Assembly: GCA_041744735.1 (NCBI GenBank)
Contig: JBGTKH010000091.1
Span: 1 to 6,840, forward strand
From: JBGTKH01 sp041744735
GTDB lineage: Bacteria > Planctomycetota > Planctomycetia > Pirellulales > Pirellulaceae
DNA: 6,840 nt
Direction of reading: 5' to 3'
Both the position numbers and the translations under genes were made by a program. The stretch's first letter is position 1, and every line of letters begins with the position of its first letter. The notes beneath the pieces are model-generated. The model saw only the letters and a program-made list of their open reading frames with translations. It was not told where the DNA came from and did not search any database. This document shows positions 1 to 6,481 of this stretch, one piece after another.

Positions 1-1
1 A

Positions 2-262
2 GCGCCGGCCGCTGAAGATGATCCGTTTAAAGCCGCCAGCAACGAGCTGCCGATGCGGCTGTGGACCGATGACACGGGCAAGTACCAAATCACCGGCCGC
101 TTGACCGAGATTCAAGAAGGCGGCAAGGTGCGCCTGTTTAAAGACAACGGCAAGTACACGACCGTGCCCATGAATCGGTTAAGCAAAGCCGATCAGGAGT
201 ACGTCGGGCAATTGGCCGCCACGTTCGGTCAGGGCGTCGTCGGTCAACTTGCGGGCCGTTAA
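2..262 (+). CDS. SHD1-domain protein, 3' end only (partial)
   Basis: The reading frame is open from the left edge and ends in TAA at 260-262, giving 86 residues of a C-terminus; the real start lies outside the window, and the ATG at 53 is only an internal methionine. The segment LWTDDTGKYQITGRL, followed by a basic/acidic beta-rich stretch, VPMNRL and LSKADQEYV, matches the SHD1 (SLA1 homology domain 1) pattern: a tryptophan near the start, 'G' plus hydrophobic strands, and a terminal 'LS.AD..Y' signature. This module is strongly expanded in planctomycetes, usually at the end of secreted or membrane proteins of unknown function. A short Gly/Gln tail of about 20 residues follows. The job of the full protein cannot be told from this piece. 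A good hairpin terminator lies 39 bases downstream. Confidence 0.78.
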   Translation, partial: APAAEDDPFKAASNELPMRLWTDDTGKYQITGRLTEIQEGGKVRLFKDNGKYTTVPMNRLSKADQEYVGQLAATFGQGVVGQLAGR

Positions 263-300
263 TGAATGTCGGCTTTGTCCATCGCTGACACAAATCTGAC

Positions 301-340
301 ATGGGGCCGGAGCGTGCTGAGTGCGTTCTGGCCCCATTTT
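301..340 (+). terminator. Rho-independent terminator of the SHD1 gene
   Basis: The arms ATGGGGCC (301-308) and GGCCCCAT (330-337) pair perfectly. The stem continues inward through 316/322 with a few G.T wobbles around a five-base loop (317-321). The stem runs directly into TTTT (337-340). Its position, 39 bases past the stop codon at 262, fits termination of the upstream gene. The T-tract is short. Confidence 0.75.
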
Positions 341-416
341 GTCATCGCCAGATACGCCACAACGTAACCCGACGCTTTCTCGCGCTGCCCTTTGGGTCGC
401 GGTTAATTATTGCTCT

Positions 417-445
417 TTGTCCGCGTCAAAGAGTTGTCGTATAAT
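417..445 (+). promoter_or_regulatory. Sigma70-type promoter for the 475-1173 gene
   Basis: A perfect -10 hexamer TATAAT lies at 440-445, and TTGTCC at 417-422 (4 of 6 to TTGACA) is placed exactly 17 bp upstream. Transcription would start near 452, giving a leader of about 23 bases that holds just the ribosome binding site. Position and spacing are both good; the assignment is by consensus only. Confidence 0.7.
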
Positions 446-460
446 CCGCGCAATCCGACA

Positions 461-466
461 AGGAGG
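461..466 (+). promoter_or_regulatory. Strong ribosome binding site AGGAGG
   Basis: AGGAGG ends 8 bases before the ATG at 475 and fixes that start. It stands out because the other complete genes here have weak or no recognisable Shine-Dalgarno sequence. Confidence 0.8.
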
Positions 467-474
467 TCGTAGTC

Positions 475-1173
475 ATGCGTAGAAGAGTTATTGTTTGGGG
501 TTTAGTTGCCGTCGCCGCTGGTGCGTTGGCGTCGTTGGCGGCCATCAGTCAGGCGCGCGTCGGAAGACGTGTGGTGTGTGCGCCGGCAACGCCCCTGCCT
601 GCCGGAATCCGAACGCCGGTCGCAGATCTTTCTCGGCCATCCGACACACACAATCTGGATGCAGTCGCCGCATCAGTTGGCGAACGCGAGCCGAATGACG
701 CGGCTGTCATCGCCGAGATCTTGGAGATTCGTCGTCAGCAAGGCGTGCAAGTGCTCAACGATGCGTTCCTCGATGAGACTTCGGCCAGTGACTTGGAACA
801 ACCTGGCCACCCGGTCTCCAAGTTTCTCTCCGACGACTTTTCGTCCGCACTGCGGCGCGTCGCCGCAAATTCAACGTCAAGCGTGCCCGCCGTTGCCGAT
901 ACAAAACAGGAAGCGTGCCAACAAGAGTTTGATCGCTCATTGCAAAATGGCGACGACGACCAATTGATTGCGGCGTTGCTCTGCGCCGGCCGTCACTTGG
1001 ATCGCCGTGCCGACGAACTGGAAGAGGCCCGGCAATTCCAACACGCCGACCGGCTGCGCCATTTGGCCCACCGGCTGCGGAAAGAAGCACGTGCGATTGA
1101 CGGCGGGCAAGTGTCCGGTCCCTCGGCTCTCACCAACCCAACTCGCAACATCAAACCTGGCCCTTCGGGCTAG
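475..1173 (+). CDS. Hypothetical secreted or membrane-anchored helical protein
   Basis: This 232-aa protein is not a family I can name. The N-terminus is MRRR followed by a hydrophobic stretch at about residues 5-24, which reads as a signal peptide (possible cleavage after SQA, residues 25-27) or a membrane anchor, so the bulk is probably outside the cytoplasm. Residues 30-130 are polar and variable. Residues 137-212 look strongly alpha-helical, with the charged run LDRRADELEEARQFQHADRL and the following LRHLAHRLRKEA. This pattern of amphipathic helices resembles short helical-repeat segments of uncharacterised planctomycete proteins (from memory, not checked). Cysteines are at 35, 148 and 170. 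The start is set by AGGAGG eight bases upstream and by a promoter at 417-445, so it is probably a well-expressed single-gene unit. The stop TAG (1171-1173) lies inside a hairpin that may terminate it. Overlapping frames on both strands look like shadows. Confidence 0.8.
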   Translation: MRRRVIVWGLVAVAAGALASLAAISQARVGRRVVCAPATPLPAGIRTPVADLSRPSDTHNLDAVAASVGEREPNDAAVIAEILEIRRQQGVQVLNDAFLDETSASDLEQPGHPVSKFLSDDFSSALRRVAANSTSSVPAVADTKQEACQQEFDRSLQNGDDDQLIAALLCAGRHLDRRADELEEARQFQHADRLRHLAHRLRKEARAIDGGQVSGPSALTNPTRNIKPGPSG

Positions 1174-1195
1174 TGCTTTGTCAAAGCTTAGTTTT
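1170..1195 (+). terminator. Possible terminator hairpin overlapping a stop codon
   Basis: GCTTT (1175-1179) and AAAGC (1183-1187) form a five-base-pair stem with loop GTC. It is extended by CTAG (1170-1173) against TTAG (1188-1191) across one bulged T, and followed by TTTT (1192-1195). It could terminate the 475-1173 gene, whose stop codon it contains. The stem is rather AT-rich and the T-tract short. Its 5-bp stem and 3-base loop match the two hairpins just downstream, so it may instead be part of that repeat cluster. Confidence 0.42.
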
Positions 1196-1210
1196 AGGGT
1201 TGGCCAACTG

Positions 1211-1278
1211 CGTGGCGTAAGCTTCCAGCTTGCGTTTCTGGGACGAATCGGGTCGGCAAGCAGGATGCTTACCCCACG
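1211..1278. repeat. REPIN-like pair of inverted 23-bp hairpin repeats
   Basis: The 23 bases at 1211-1233 and the reverse complement of 1256-1278 agree at 20 positions. Each copy carries its own small hairpin: AAGCTtccAGCTT at 1219-1231 and AAGCAggaTGCTT at 1258-1270. Read in the same orientation, two of the three differences are the two partners of one stem base pair (T-A versus A-T), so the hairpin is kept. A 22-base spacer separates the copies. Two inverted REP-like hairpins between convergent genes is the arrangement called REPIN in other bacteria, where RAYT transposases are thought to spread them. No such transposase is in this window. Copy number elsewhere cannot be seen. Confidence 0.6.
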
Positions 1279-1280
1279 TT

Positions 1281-1320
1281 TTAACTTTGACGAAGTTTCT
1301 GCGCAGCCGGCAAAGTTTAA
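1281..1320. repeat. Imperfect inverted repeat beside the REPIN-like pair
   Basis: TTAACTTTG (1281-1289) pairs with CAAAGTTTAA (1311-1320) with a single bulge, around a 21-base loop that contains the palindrome CTGCGCAG (1299-1306). It ends four bases from the stop of the minus-strand glycosyltransferase. No T-run follows on the minus strand, so it is not a classical terminator for that gene, though the structure might protect or end the transcript. Confidence 0.4.
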
Positions 1321-1324
1321 CATG

Positions 1325-2059
1325 TCAGCGAAACCAATTGCGCACGCCCAGCGCAAAGATGATCCACAGAGCGGCCACGGCCTCGCGCGAATTGATTTTC
1401 GAATGACCCTTCTGACGTTCGACGAATACGATCGGAGTTTCACCGAAACGGGCACCCAGCCGCTTCACGCGCCACAGTATCTCTTCTTGAAACGAATAGC
1501 CGCGGCTGCGAATCTGGTCGAAGTCCAACTGCTTTAACAACTCCGTGCGATAGCAGCGCATCGCGCCGCTGCAATCTTTCACTTTCAGTCCCAGCAAACA
1601 GCGCGCGTACAGGTTCACTCCGCGGCTCATCAGATGCCGATGCAGCGGCCAGCCTTCAATCCCGCCGCCCGCGACATAGCGCGAACCGATCATCATGTCG
1701 ACGGGCGGACCGTGGTCGGGTTGCATGCCGGCCAGCAAATCGGGCAAGTAGCGCGGCGGGTGGCTAAAGTCCGCGTCCACGTTCAGCACATAGTCGTAGC
1801 CGTGCTCGATGGCATACCGCATTGCAGCCACGGTCGCAGTGCCGAGTCCCAGTTTGCCAGATCGGTGCAAACAGCGAACGCGGCGATCGTCCACTGCGCG
1901 CTGGTCGCACCAGCGGCCGGTGCCGTCCGGCGAGTTGTCGTCGATCACCAGAATGTCCACGTCGGGCACGTACTGAAAGATCTCGTCCACCAGCCGCGGC
2001 AGGTTTTCGATTTCGTTGTAGGTAGCAATTGTGACGAGCGTGCGGGGCGCGGTGGACAC
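1325..2059 (-). CDS. GT2 glycosyltransferase, dolichyl/polyprenyl-phosphate mannose synthase-like
   Basis: The 244-aa product belongs to glycosyltransferase family 2, DPM1/Ppm1-like branch. Such enzymes move a sugar, usually mannose from GDP-mannose, onto a polyprenyl phosphate at the inner membrane face. Visible motifs: TIATYNEIENL near residues 10-20, VIDDNSPDGTG (38-48), LGLGTA (70-75), the metal/nucleotide-binding DAD in NVDADFSHPP (93-102), GSRYVAGGG (125-133), WPLHRHLMSRGVNLYAR (137-153), DCSGAMRCY (162-170) and GYSFQEEILWR (187-197). It ends soon after the GHSKI motif, so the catalytic domain stands alone without the GtrA-like membrane domain found in some relatives. The start is GTG at 2059: no other in-frame start codon lies just upstream, and GGGGAAG ends seven bases before it. 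It begins four bases after the pseudouridine synthase stop, so the two are probably translationally coupled. Sugar donor and lipid acceptor are inferred from the family. Confidence 0.9.
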   Translation of the reverse strand: MSTAPRTLVTIATYNEIENLPRLVDEIFQYVPDVDILVIDDNSPDGTGRWCDQRAVDDRRVRCLHRSGKLGLGTATVAAMRYAIEHGYDYVLNVDADFSHPPRYLPDLLAGMQPDHGPPVDMMIGSRYVAGGGIEGWPLHRHLMSRGVNLYARCLLGLKVKDCSGAMRCYRTELLKQLDFDQIRSRGYSFQEEILWRVKRLGARFGETPIVFVERQKGHSKINSREAVAALWIIFALGVRNWFR

Positions 2060-2063
2060 GGCG

Positions 2064-3065
2064 TTACTTCCCCAACTGAATTTGAAAACGGTATGCTCGT
2101 AACTCCTCCAGCACCCGCTCGATATCAGCGGGCAACGGCGCCGTGAACTCGATCGGATCGCCGGAGATCGGATGCAGCAGTTTGAGCCGCCGTGCATGCA
2201 GCGCGTGCCGGCCGAGCAGCACGTGGTCATCCTGCTGACGGCGAATTTCGCCGCGCGTGATTTCCGCTCGGCCGCCGTACAATCGGTCACAGAGCACCGG
2301 GTAGCCGACGTGAGCCAAGTGCAGGCGAATCTGATGCGTGCGGCCGGTCTTGGGCAGCACTTTGAGCGCCGCGAAACCGTCGAAGCGCTCCAGCACTTCG
2401 AAGAACGTGCGAGCCTCGCGGGCGTCAGGATCTTGCGGGCGAATCGCCATCTTCTCGCGGTGGTACGGGTGCATGCCGATCGCTTGTTCGACCACGTCGC
2501 GGTCGCGGTCCGGCACGCCGGCAACGATCGCAAAGTATTCCTTCTCCGTCGTGCGGGCTTCGAACTGTGCGGCCAGGGCCAGGTGCGCTCGGTCCGTCTT
2601 TGCGACCACAATCACGCCGCTTGTGTCGCGATCCAAACGATGCACGATTCCGGGACGAGTTGGTCCGCCGGTCGAACTGAGCTGCTCGAAGTGAAATGCC
2701 AGGGCACTGGTAAGTGTGCCGGACCAATGTCCCTTGGCCGGATGCACGACCATCGCAGGCGGCTTGTTAATGGCCGCGAGATATTCGTCTTCGTAGAGAA
2801 TTTCCAGCGGGATGTTTTCGGGCCGCGGACCCGCGCGAGGCATCTCGGGCAGCACCACCGTCACTCGCTGGCCGGGCCGCAAGCGATAGGCAACCTTCGT
2901 GCGCTCGCCGTCAACTTGCACGCCGCCAGCGCTGATCACGCGCCGCAACTGCACGCGGCTATGCAAAGGAAAATGCGCCGCCAGAAAAGTGTCGAGCCGT
3001 AATCCCGATTGATCCTCGGGCACAATCAACTCGCTCGGCTCCGAAGATAGCTCGTTGGGGGCCAT
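2064..3065 (-). CDS. rluD: RluA/RluD-family 23S rRNA pseudouridine synthase
   Basis: The 333-aa protein has the standard two-domain layout: an N-terminal S4 RNA-binding domain (about residues 20-70, GLRLDTFLAAHFPLHSR onward with GGVQVDG) and a pseudouridine synthase 2 catalytic domain. NKPPAMVVHP (100-109) and HRLDRDTSG (142-150) are signatures, with D145 as the catalytic aspartate; GRTHQIRLHL (241-250) is the conserved C-terminal motif. The family isomerises specific uridines, RluD acting on helix 69 of 23S rRNA. Length and S4 domain fit RluD best, but the exact target site is not provable here. The start is ATG 3065: an in-frame stop lies seven codons upstream with no other start between, and no clear Shine-Dalgarno is present. 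It lies 25 bases after the TPR gene, on the same strand. Long frames on the opposite strand are shadows. Confidence 0.93.
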   Translation of the reverse strand: MAPNELSSEPSELIVPEDQSGLRLDTFLAAHFPLHSRVQLRRVISAGGVQVDGERTKVAYRLRPGQRVTVVLPEMPRAGPRPENIPLEILYEDEYLAAINKPPAMVVHPAKGHWSGTLTSALAFHFEQLSSTGGPTRPGIVHRLDRDTSGVIVVAKTDRAHLALAAQFEARTTEKEYFAIVAGVPDRDRDVVEQAIGMHPYHREKMAIRPQDPDAREARTFFEVLERFDGFAALKVLPKTGRTHQIRLHLAHVGYPVLCDRLYGGRAEITRGEIRRQQDDHVLLGRHALHARRLKLLHPISGDPIEFTAPLPADIERVLEELRAYRFQIQLGK

Positions 3066-3090
3066 AGTGCCATGAGCGCCGGACTACGTA

Positions 3091-4053
3091 TTACTTTTCG
3101 TCGTCCGTTTTCGGCGAAGGGGTTTCCGCTGTGGGATTCTCGTCAGCCGAGTCTTTCGACTTTTCGGCGGCTGGTTTATCTTCCGAAGCCGCTGGCGCCG
3201 GAGATGACGATACAGGTTCGCCGTTGTCCGGCTTCGGCTCGTTCGCGCTCGGAACAGCTTCCGGTTCCGTCTTGTCGGTCGTCGCTGGCGGCGTTGTTAC
3301 GCCGCTGCCGGGGAACGAAATATTGGGCCGATCCGGTAAGCTATCGAGATCGAAGGTGGGATTCTCAAATCCGTCGCCGAATGTTGACGATGGATCGCGC
3401 GGGATCACGGGCGGCAGCGGTTTGTGCTCGGCCAATTCTTCATAGAACGTTTCGATTTCCGGCCGCAGCTTGCCTGTGGAAGCATCCACCAGTTGCGCCA
3501 GCCGCCGCGTCGCAGCCTTGCCGATCGCCGTGTCGGGAGCTTGCTTAGCCAACTCTTCGTACTTGGTCCGCGCCGCATCCAACTCGCCGAGCGACTCGTG
3601 CACTTGCGCCAGTCCGAACACGGCCCGTTGCCGCAACATCGGTTCGCGAACCGCCGCTTGTTCGACGGCCGCGTAGTTATCTTTCGCCTTTTTCAATAAC
3701 TCGCGCGCTGCTGCAGGGTCGCGGAACATCTCCATGGACGCTTCGGAAACTTGACTGTCCGCAGCCGACTGCAAAGCCCACAATCCGGCCGATGTGCCCA
3801 CGTAGTCTTTCGCGACCTTGTTCAACGCTTCGCCCGGTTCTGGATCTGACATAGCGCCGAAGTACGCGCTCCAACCTCGTCCCACATCTGCCGATTGCCG
3901 CCGCGTGATAACGTTCACCGCAATCCCCACGGCCAAGAGCCCGATGAGCACCCCCGCGATCATTTTGGAGTACGGCTTGACGGCTTCCAACTGCTTACCC
4001 AAATGATCGGCCAACCAATTGGTTTGCAGTTCGTGACGGCGTTGAGTTTTCAT
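3091..4053 (-). CDS. Membrane-anchored tetratricopeptide-like protein
   Basis: The 320-aa protein starts MKTQRRHELQTNWLADHLGK, a basic cytoplasmic N-terminus, followed by one membrane helix at about residues 31-49. The rest is probably outside the cytoplasm. Residues 75-190 are helical, and RQRAVFGLAQVHESLGELDA onward (about 141-174) is a 34-residue TPR-like unit ending in a proline. From about 245 to the end the chain is low-complexity, rich in Pro, Ser, Glu, Lys and Asp. The layout (short N-terminus, one helix, TPR) recalls YfgM-type proteins that work with periplasmic folding or assembly, but I would not assign that role. The ATG at 4053 was chosen over a GTG at 4110 because the residues between look non-native and a basic start before the membrane helix is typical. 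The Shine-Dalgarno is weak. It is the first gene of a probable three-gene operon, with a promoter at 4136-4165. Confidence 0.82.
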   Translation of the reverse strand: MKTQRRHELQTNWLADHLGKQLEAVKPYSKMIAGVLIGLLAVGIAVNVITRRQSADVGRGWSAYFGAMSDPEPGEALNKVAKDYVGTSAGLWALQSAADSQVSEASMEMFRDPAAARELLKKAKDNYAAVEQAAVREPMLRQRAVFGLAQVHESLGELDAARTKYEELAKQAPDTAIGKAATRRLAQLVDASTGKLRPEIETFYEELAEHKPLPPVIPRDPSSTFGDGFENPTFDLDSLPDRPNISFPGSGVTTPPATTDKTEPEAVPSANEPKPDNGEPVSSSPAPAASEDKPAAEKSKDSADENPTAETPSPKTDDEK

Positions 4054-4135
4054 GGGACTGCTCGATTCGCGGGCGCTTTGATCGGCGAAAGACACCGCCC
4101 GCAGGCACACGGCCGCAACGGCGTCACAGTGCGCA

Positions 4136-4165
4136 AGTATAGAAGTGTTCGGCGAATAAGGTCAA
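4136..4165 (-). promoter_or_regulatory. Sigma70-type promoter of the TPR-rluD-GT2 operon
   Basis: On the minus strand, TTGACC (4165-4160, 5 of 6 to TTGACA) and TATACT (4141-4136, 5 of 6 to TATAAT) are 18 bp apart; a shifted CTATAC gives 17 bp. Transcription would start near 4129, leaving about 75 bases of leader before ATG 4053. The GTG at 4110 would also lie within the transcript. The long palindrome at 4197-4293 lies upstream and does not interrupt it. Confidence 0.62.
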
Positions 4166-4196
4166 GGGCGACCGTCGCGCGGTCACCGTTACAACT

Positions 4197-4293
4197 GGGG
4201 TCAGACGTACAGATTTCAATTTTGACGGAACAACGCCGATCCACAATGGACAAGTTTTCCTCCGTCAAAATTGAAATCTGTACGTCTGATCCC
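4197..4293. mobile_element. 97-bp palindromic MITE-like element
   Basis: The arms at 4197-4229 and 4261-4293 are 33-bp inverted repeats with a single mismatch (4200 against 4290). They enclose a 31-base centre that has its own small hairpin, TCCAcaaTGGA (4240-4250). The arm begins GGGGTCAGACGTACAG, a style of end (GGGGTCAGA) that I associate from memory with palindromes around IS200-like or REP-associated Y1 transposases. No transposase gene is present, so it would be non-autonomous. An outer GGTCAC/GTGACC pair (4181-4186, 4297-4302) is also inverted, so the element could be wider. No clear target-site duplication is seen. It lies between divergent genes, ending 47 bases before the helicase start. 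Each arm has TTGACG pointing inward, but without a good -10. Confidence 0.68.
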
Positions 4294-4340
4294 GCCGTGA
4301 CCCTTTCGCCATGTGCGGCTCGCCGGTACGATCCATCAGC

Positions 4341-6422
4341 ATGCCGCACGACTTGAATCCAGACCAGCGAAAGGCCGTTCAAACGCTGTCGGGGCCGCTT
4401 TTGGTTTTGGCCGGAGCCGGCTCGGGCAAGACGCGCGTGGTCACGTACCGCATTGCGAACCTGATCCGCCACGGCACGCCGCCCGACAGGATTCTGGCCG
4501 TTACGTTCACCAACAAAGCCGCAGCGGAGATGCAGGATCGCGTCGGGGCGCTGCTGGGCAAGCGGCTGAAGTCGCGGCCCTTCGTCTCCACGTTTCATGC
4601 CCATTGCGTGAAAGTCCTGCGGCGGCACATCCGCAAGCTCGGGTACCCGGTGAAGTTCGCCATCTACGACCGCGGCGATCAGGAAAGTTTGGCTCGCAGC
4701 GTGCTGCGCGAGATCAAGGTCTCCGGCGAAATGCTGCGGCCCGGTGATTTGCTCAGCCTCATCAGCAGTTGGAAGTCGTCGTCGGTCCGTCCGCCGCAAG
4801 CCACATCGCTGGCGAAGACCGACAAAGAGCACTTGGCCGCAATGGCCTACCGCCGCTATCAACGGGCATTAAAGAACGCCGGCGCGGTGGACTTCGACGA
4901 CCTGCTGCTGCTGACCGAAGATCTGTTCGCGCAATTTCCCGACGCCCGCCGCGCAGAGGCCGCTCTGTTCGATCATCTGCTGGTCGACGAATACCAAGAC
5001 ACCAACGGCAGCCAATACCGCATCATCAAGGCGCTGGCCCGCGAGCATCGCAATTTGTGCGTGGTAGGCGACGACGACCAATCGATCTATGGCTGGCGCG
5101 GCGCGGAGGTCGAGCACATTTTGCACTTCACGCGCGATTGGCCCGGTGCCATGGTGGTGCGGCTGGAAGACAACTATCGTTCGACGGCCGCGATCCTGGA
5201 ATTGGCGAATCGCTTGATTGCCTACAACAAGAAGCGGCACGACAAGGTGCTGCGCGCCGCACGACCCGGCGGCGAGAAACCGCGCATTGAACAATACAAA
5301 GATGAAACGACCGAAGCCAAGTCGGTGATCGACGACATTCTGCGCCACCTACAGAAGCCGGGCGTCGATCCGCGCGATTTCGCGATCCTGTTTCGCACGA
5401 ACGAACAGCCGCGGGCGTTCGAGACGGAGCTGCGACGCGCCAAGCTCCCGTATGTGCTGCTGGGCGGCATGTCGTTCTTCGACCGTAAAGAAGTCCGCGA
5501 CATCCTGGCCTATCTGAAGGTGCTCGACGCGCCGCAAGATGAAGTCTCGCTGCTGCGGATCATCAACACGCCGCCGCGCGGTATCAGTGCGAAGACGGTC
5601 GAACTGCTGATGCAGCAAGCAGTCAGCCAGAGCAAGACGGTTTGGGACATGCTCCAGCAGGCAGCAAAACTTCCCGAACTGCCGCCGCCGGCCGTGCAGG
5701 CGGCTGACACCTTTGTGTCACTAATCCGCCAGTACCGCCAGCGGCTCGGCCAGGCGACGCTGGTCGACGTGGCGGGCGACTTGATCGCCAAGATCGGCTA
5801 TCAGCATGAACTTCATCGAAAATATCCCGATCCCAACGAACAGCAATCACGCTGGGCCGCTGTCGAAGAAGTGGTCAACGCGATCGGGGCTTATGAAAAG
5901 AAGACGAAGAAGCCCACGCTGGCCGGATTCCTGGACGAGGTCGCGCTGGGCGGCCGCGAGTTCGACAACGAAAAGGAGAATCAGCTTCAACGCAACGCCA
6001 TCGCCCTGATGACGCTGCACAGCGCCAAGGGCCTGGAATTCCCGTACGTCTACATGGTCGGCATGGAAGAAGGACTACTGCCGCACCACCGCAGCGTTGC
6101 AGCCGAGGGCGCCGCGATCGATGAAGAACGCCGCCTCTGCTATGTCGGCGTCACGCGGGCCCAGGAACGCCTCACGCTGTCGCTGGCTCTCACACGCATG
6201 AAATGGGGCAAACCCCGCGACAGCGTCCCCAGCCGCTTCCTGTACGAAATCACCGGCGCCGCGGATAATCCGAGAAAGTCGCATACATCGGCACAAAGTG
6301 AGCACCAGCAGCAACCACCGGAAACGTCACGCGACGCTGCTAACTTTCGCTCTGACAGCGCTGCACCGGATAAGAAGCCACACACCAAGAGCCCGGCCGC
6401 CAATCGTCGTCGAACACCCTAA
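4341..6422 (+). CDS. UvrD/PcrA/Rep-type superfamily 1A DNA helicase
   Basis: The 693-aa protein is an ATP-driven 3'-5' DNA helicase; relatives work in excision repair, replication restart and stripping proteins from DNA. All canonical motifs are present in order: Q motif with LNPDQ (5-9), Walker A AGAGSGKT (24-31), motif Ia TFTNKAAAEM, motif Ib STFHAHC, Walker B DEYQD (216-220), motif III GDDDQSIYGWRG (243-254), motif IV EDNYRS (276-281), motif V TLHSAKGLEF (558-567) and motif VI VGVTRAQERL (602-611). It is therefore likely active. After about residue 644 only a polar, basic tail remains, and I do not recognise the C-terminal domain of PcrA or UvrD, so it may be nearer Rep. ATG 4341 fits the family start; an in-frame ATG at 4311 would add ten atypical residues. 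No good Shine-Dalgarno precedes either, and no clear promoter was found between the palindromic element and the gene. Confidence 0.95.
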   Translation: MPHDLNPDQRKAVQTLSGPLLVLAGAGSGKTRVVTYRIANLIRHGTPPDRILAVTFTNKAAAEMQDRVGALLGKRLKSRPFVSTFHAHCVKVLRRHIRKLGYPVKFAIYDRGDQESLARSVLREIKVSGEMLRPGDLLSLISSWKSSSVRPPQATSLAKTDKEHLAAMAYRRYQRALKNAGAVDFDDLLLLTEDLFAQFPDARRAEAALFDHLLVDEYQDTNGSQYRIIKALAREHRNLCVVGDDDQSIYGWRGAEVEHILHFTRDWPGAMVVRLEDNYRSTAAILELANRLIAYNKKRHDKVLRAARPGGEKPRIEQYKDETTEAKSVIDDILRHLQKPGVDPRDFAILFRTNEQPRAFETELRRAKLPYVLLGGMSFFDRKEVRDILAYLKVLDAPQDEVSLLRIINTPPRGISAKTVELLMQQAVSQSKTVWDMLQQAAKLPELPPPAVQAADTFVSLIRQYRQRLGQATLVDVAGDLIAKIGYQHELHRKYPDPNEQQSRWAAVEEVVNAIGAYEKKTKKPTLAGFLDEVALGGREFDNEKENQLQRNAIALMTLHSAKGLEFPYVYMVGMEEGLLPHHRSVAAEGAAIDEERRLCYVGVTRAQERLTLSLALTRMKWGKPRDSVPSRFLYEITGAADNPRKSHTSAQSEHQQQPPETSRDAANFRSDSAAPDKKPHTKSPAANRRRTP

Positions 6423-6481
6423 CGATGATACGCAACAGCAATTGATTTCGAGCGGTCGTTCGTTGTACGATGAATAGAGAG

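Noticed and set aside
365..405. Imperfect inverted repeat TAACCCGAC / GTCGCGGTTA upstream of the promoter at 417
   Set aside because: The pairing needs a bulge and the loop is long; it may be a worn intergenic repeat, but the sequence alone does not support a call.
1159..1169. GCCCTTCGGGC hairpin at the end of the 475-1173 gene
   Set aside because: It is short, inside the coding sequence, and not followed by a T-run; the overlapping structure at 1170-1195 is the better terminator candidate.
2060..2611. Upstream extension of the glycosyltransferase frame
   Set aside because: This part overlaps the pseudouridine synthase in another frame and reads as Arg/Ser/Cys-rich nonsense; the conserved GT2 sequence begins right after the GTG at 2059.
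2172..3002. Long plus-strand open frame (276 codons) opposite the pseudouridine synthase gene
   Set aside because: It lies entirely antisense to a gene with clear motifs, and its His/Arg/Ala-rich translation has no recognisable domain; it is a GC-driven shadow.
4054..4110. GTG at 4110 as the start of the TPR protein
   Set aside because: The extra 19 residues do not look like part of the protein, while ATG 4053 gives a basic N-terminus followed by a membrane helix.
4222..4250. TTGACG in the palindrome arm as the -35 of an inward-facing promoter
   Set aside because: No acceptable -10 hexamer lies at 16-18 bp spacing on either strand.
4050..4862. Minus-strand open frame of 270 codons running from the TPR gene start through the palindrome into the helicase gene
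   Set aside because: It crosses both palindrome arms and the antisense of helicase motifs, and its translation shows no family features.
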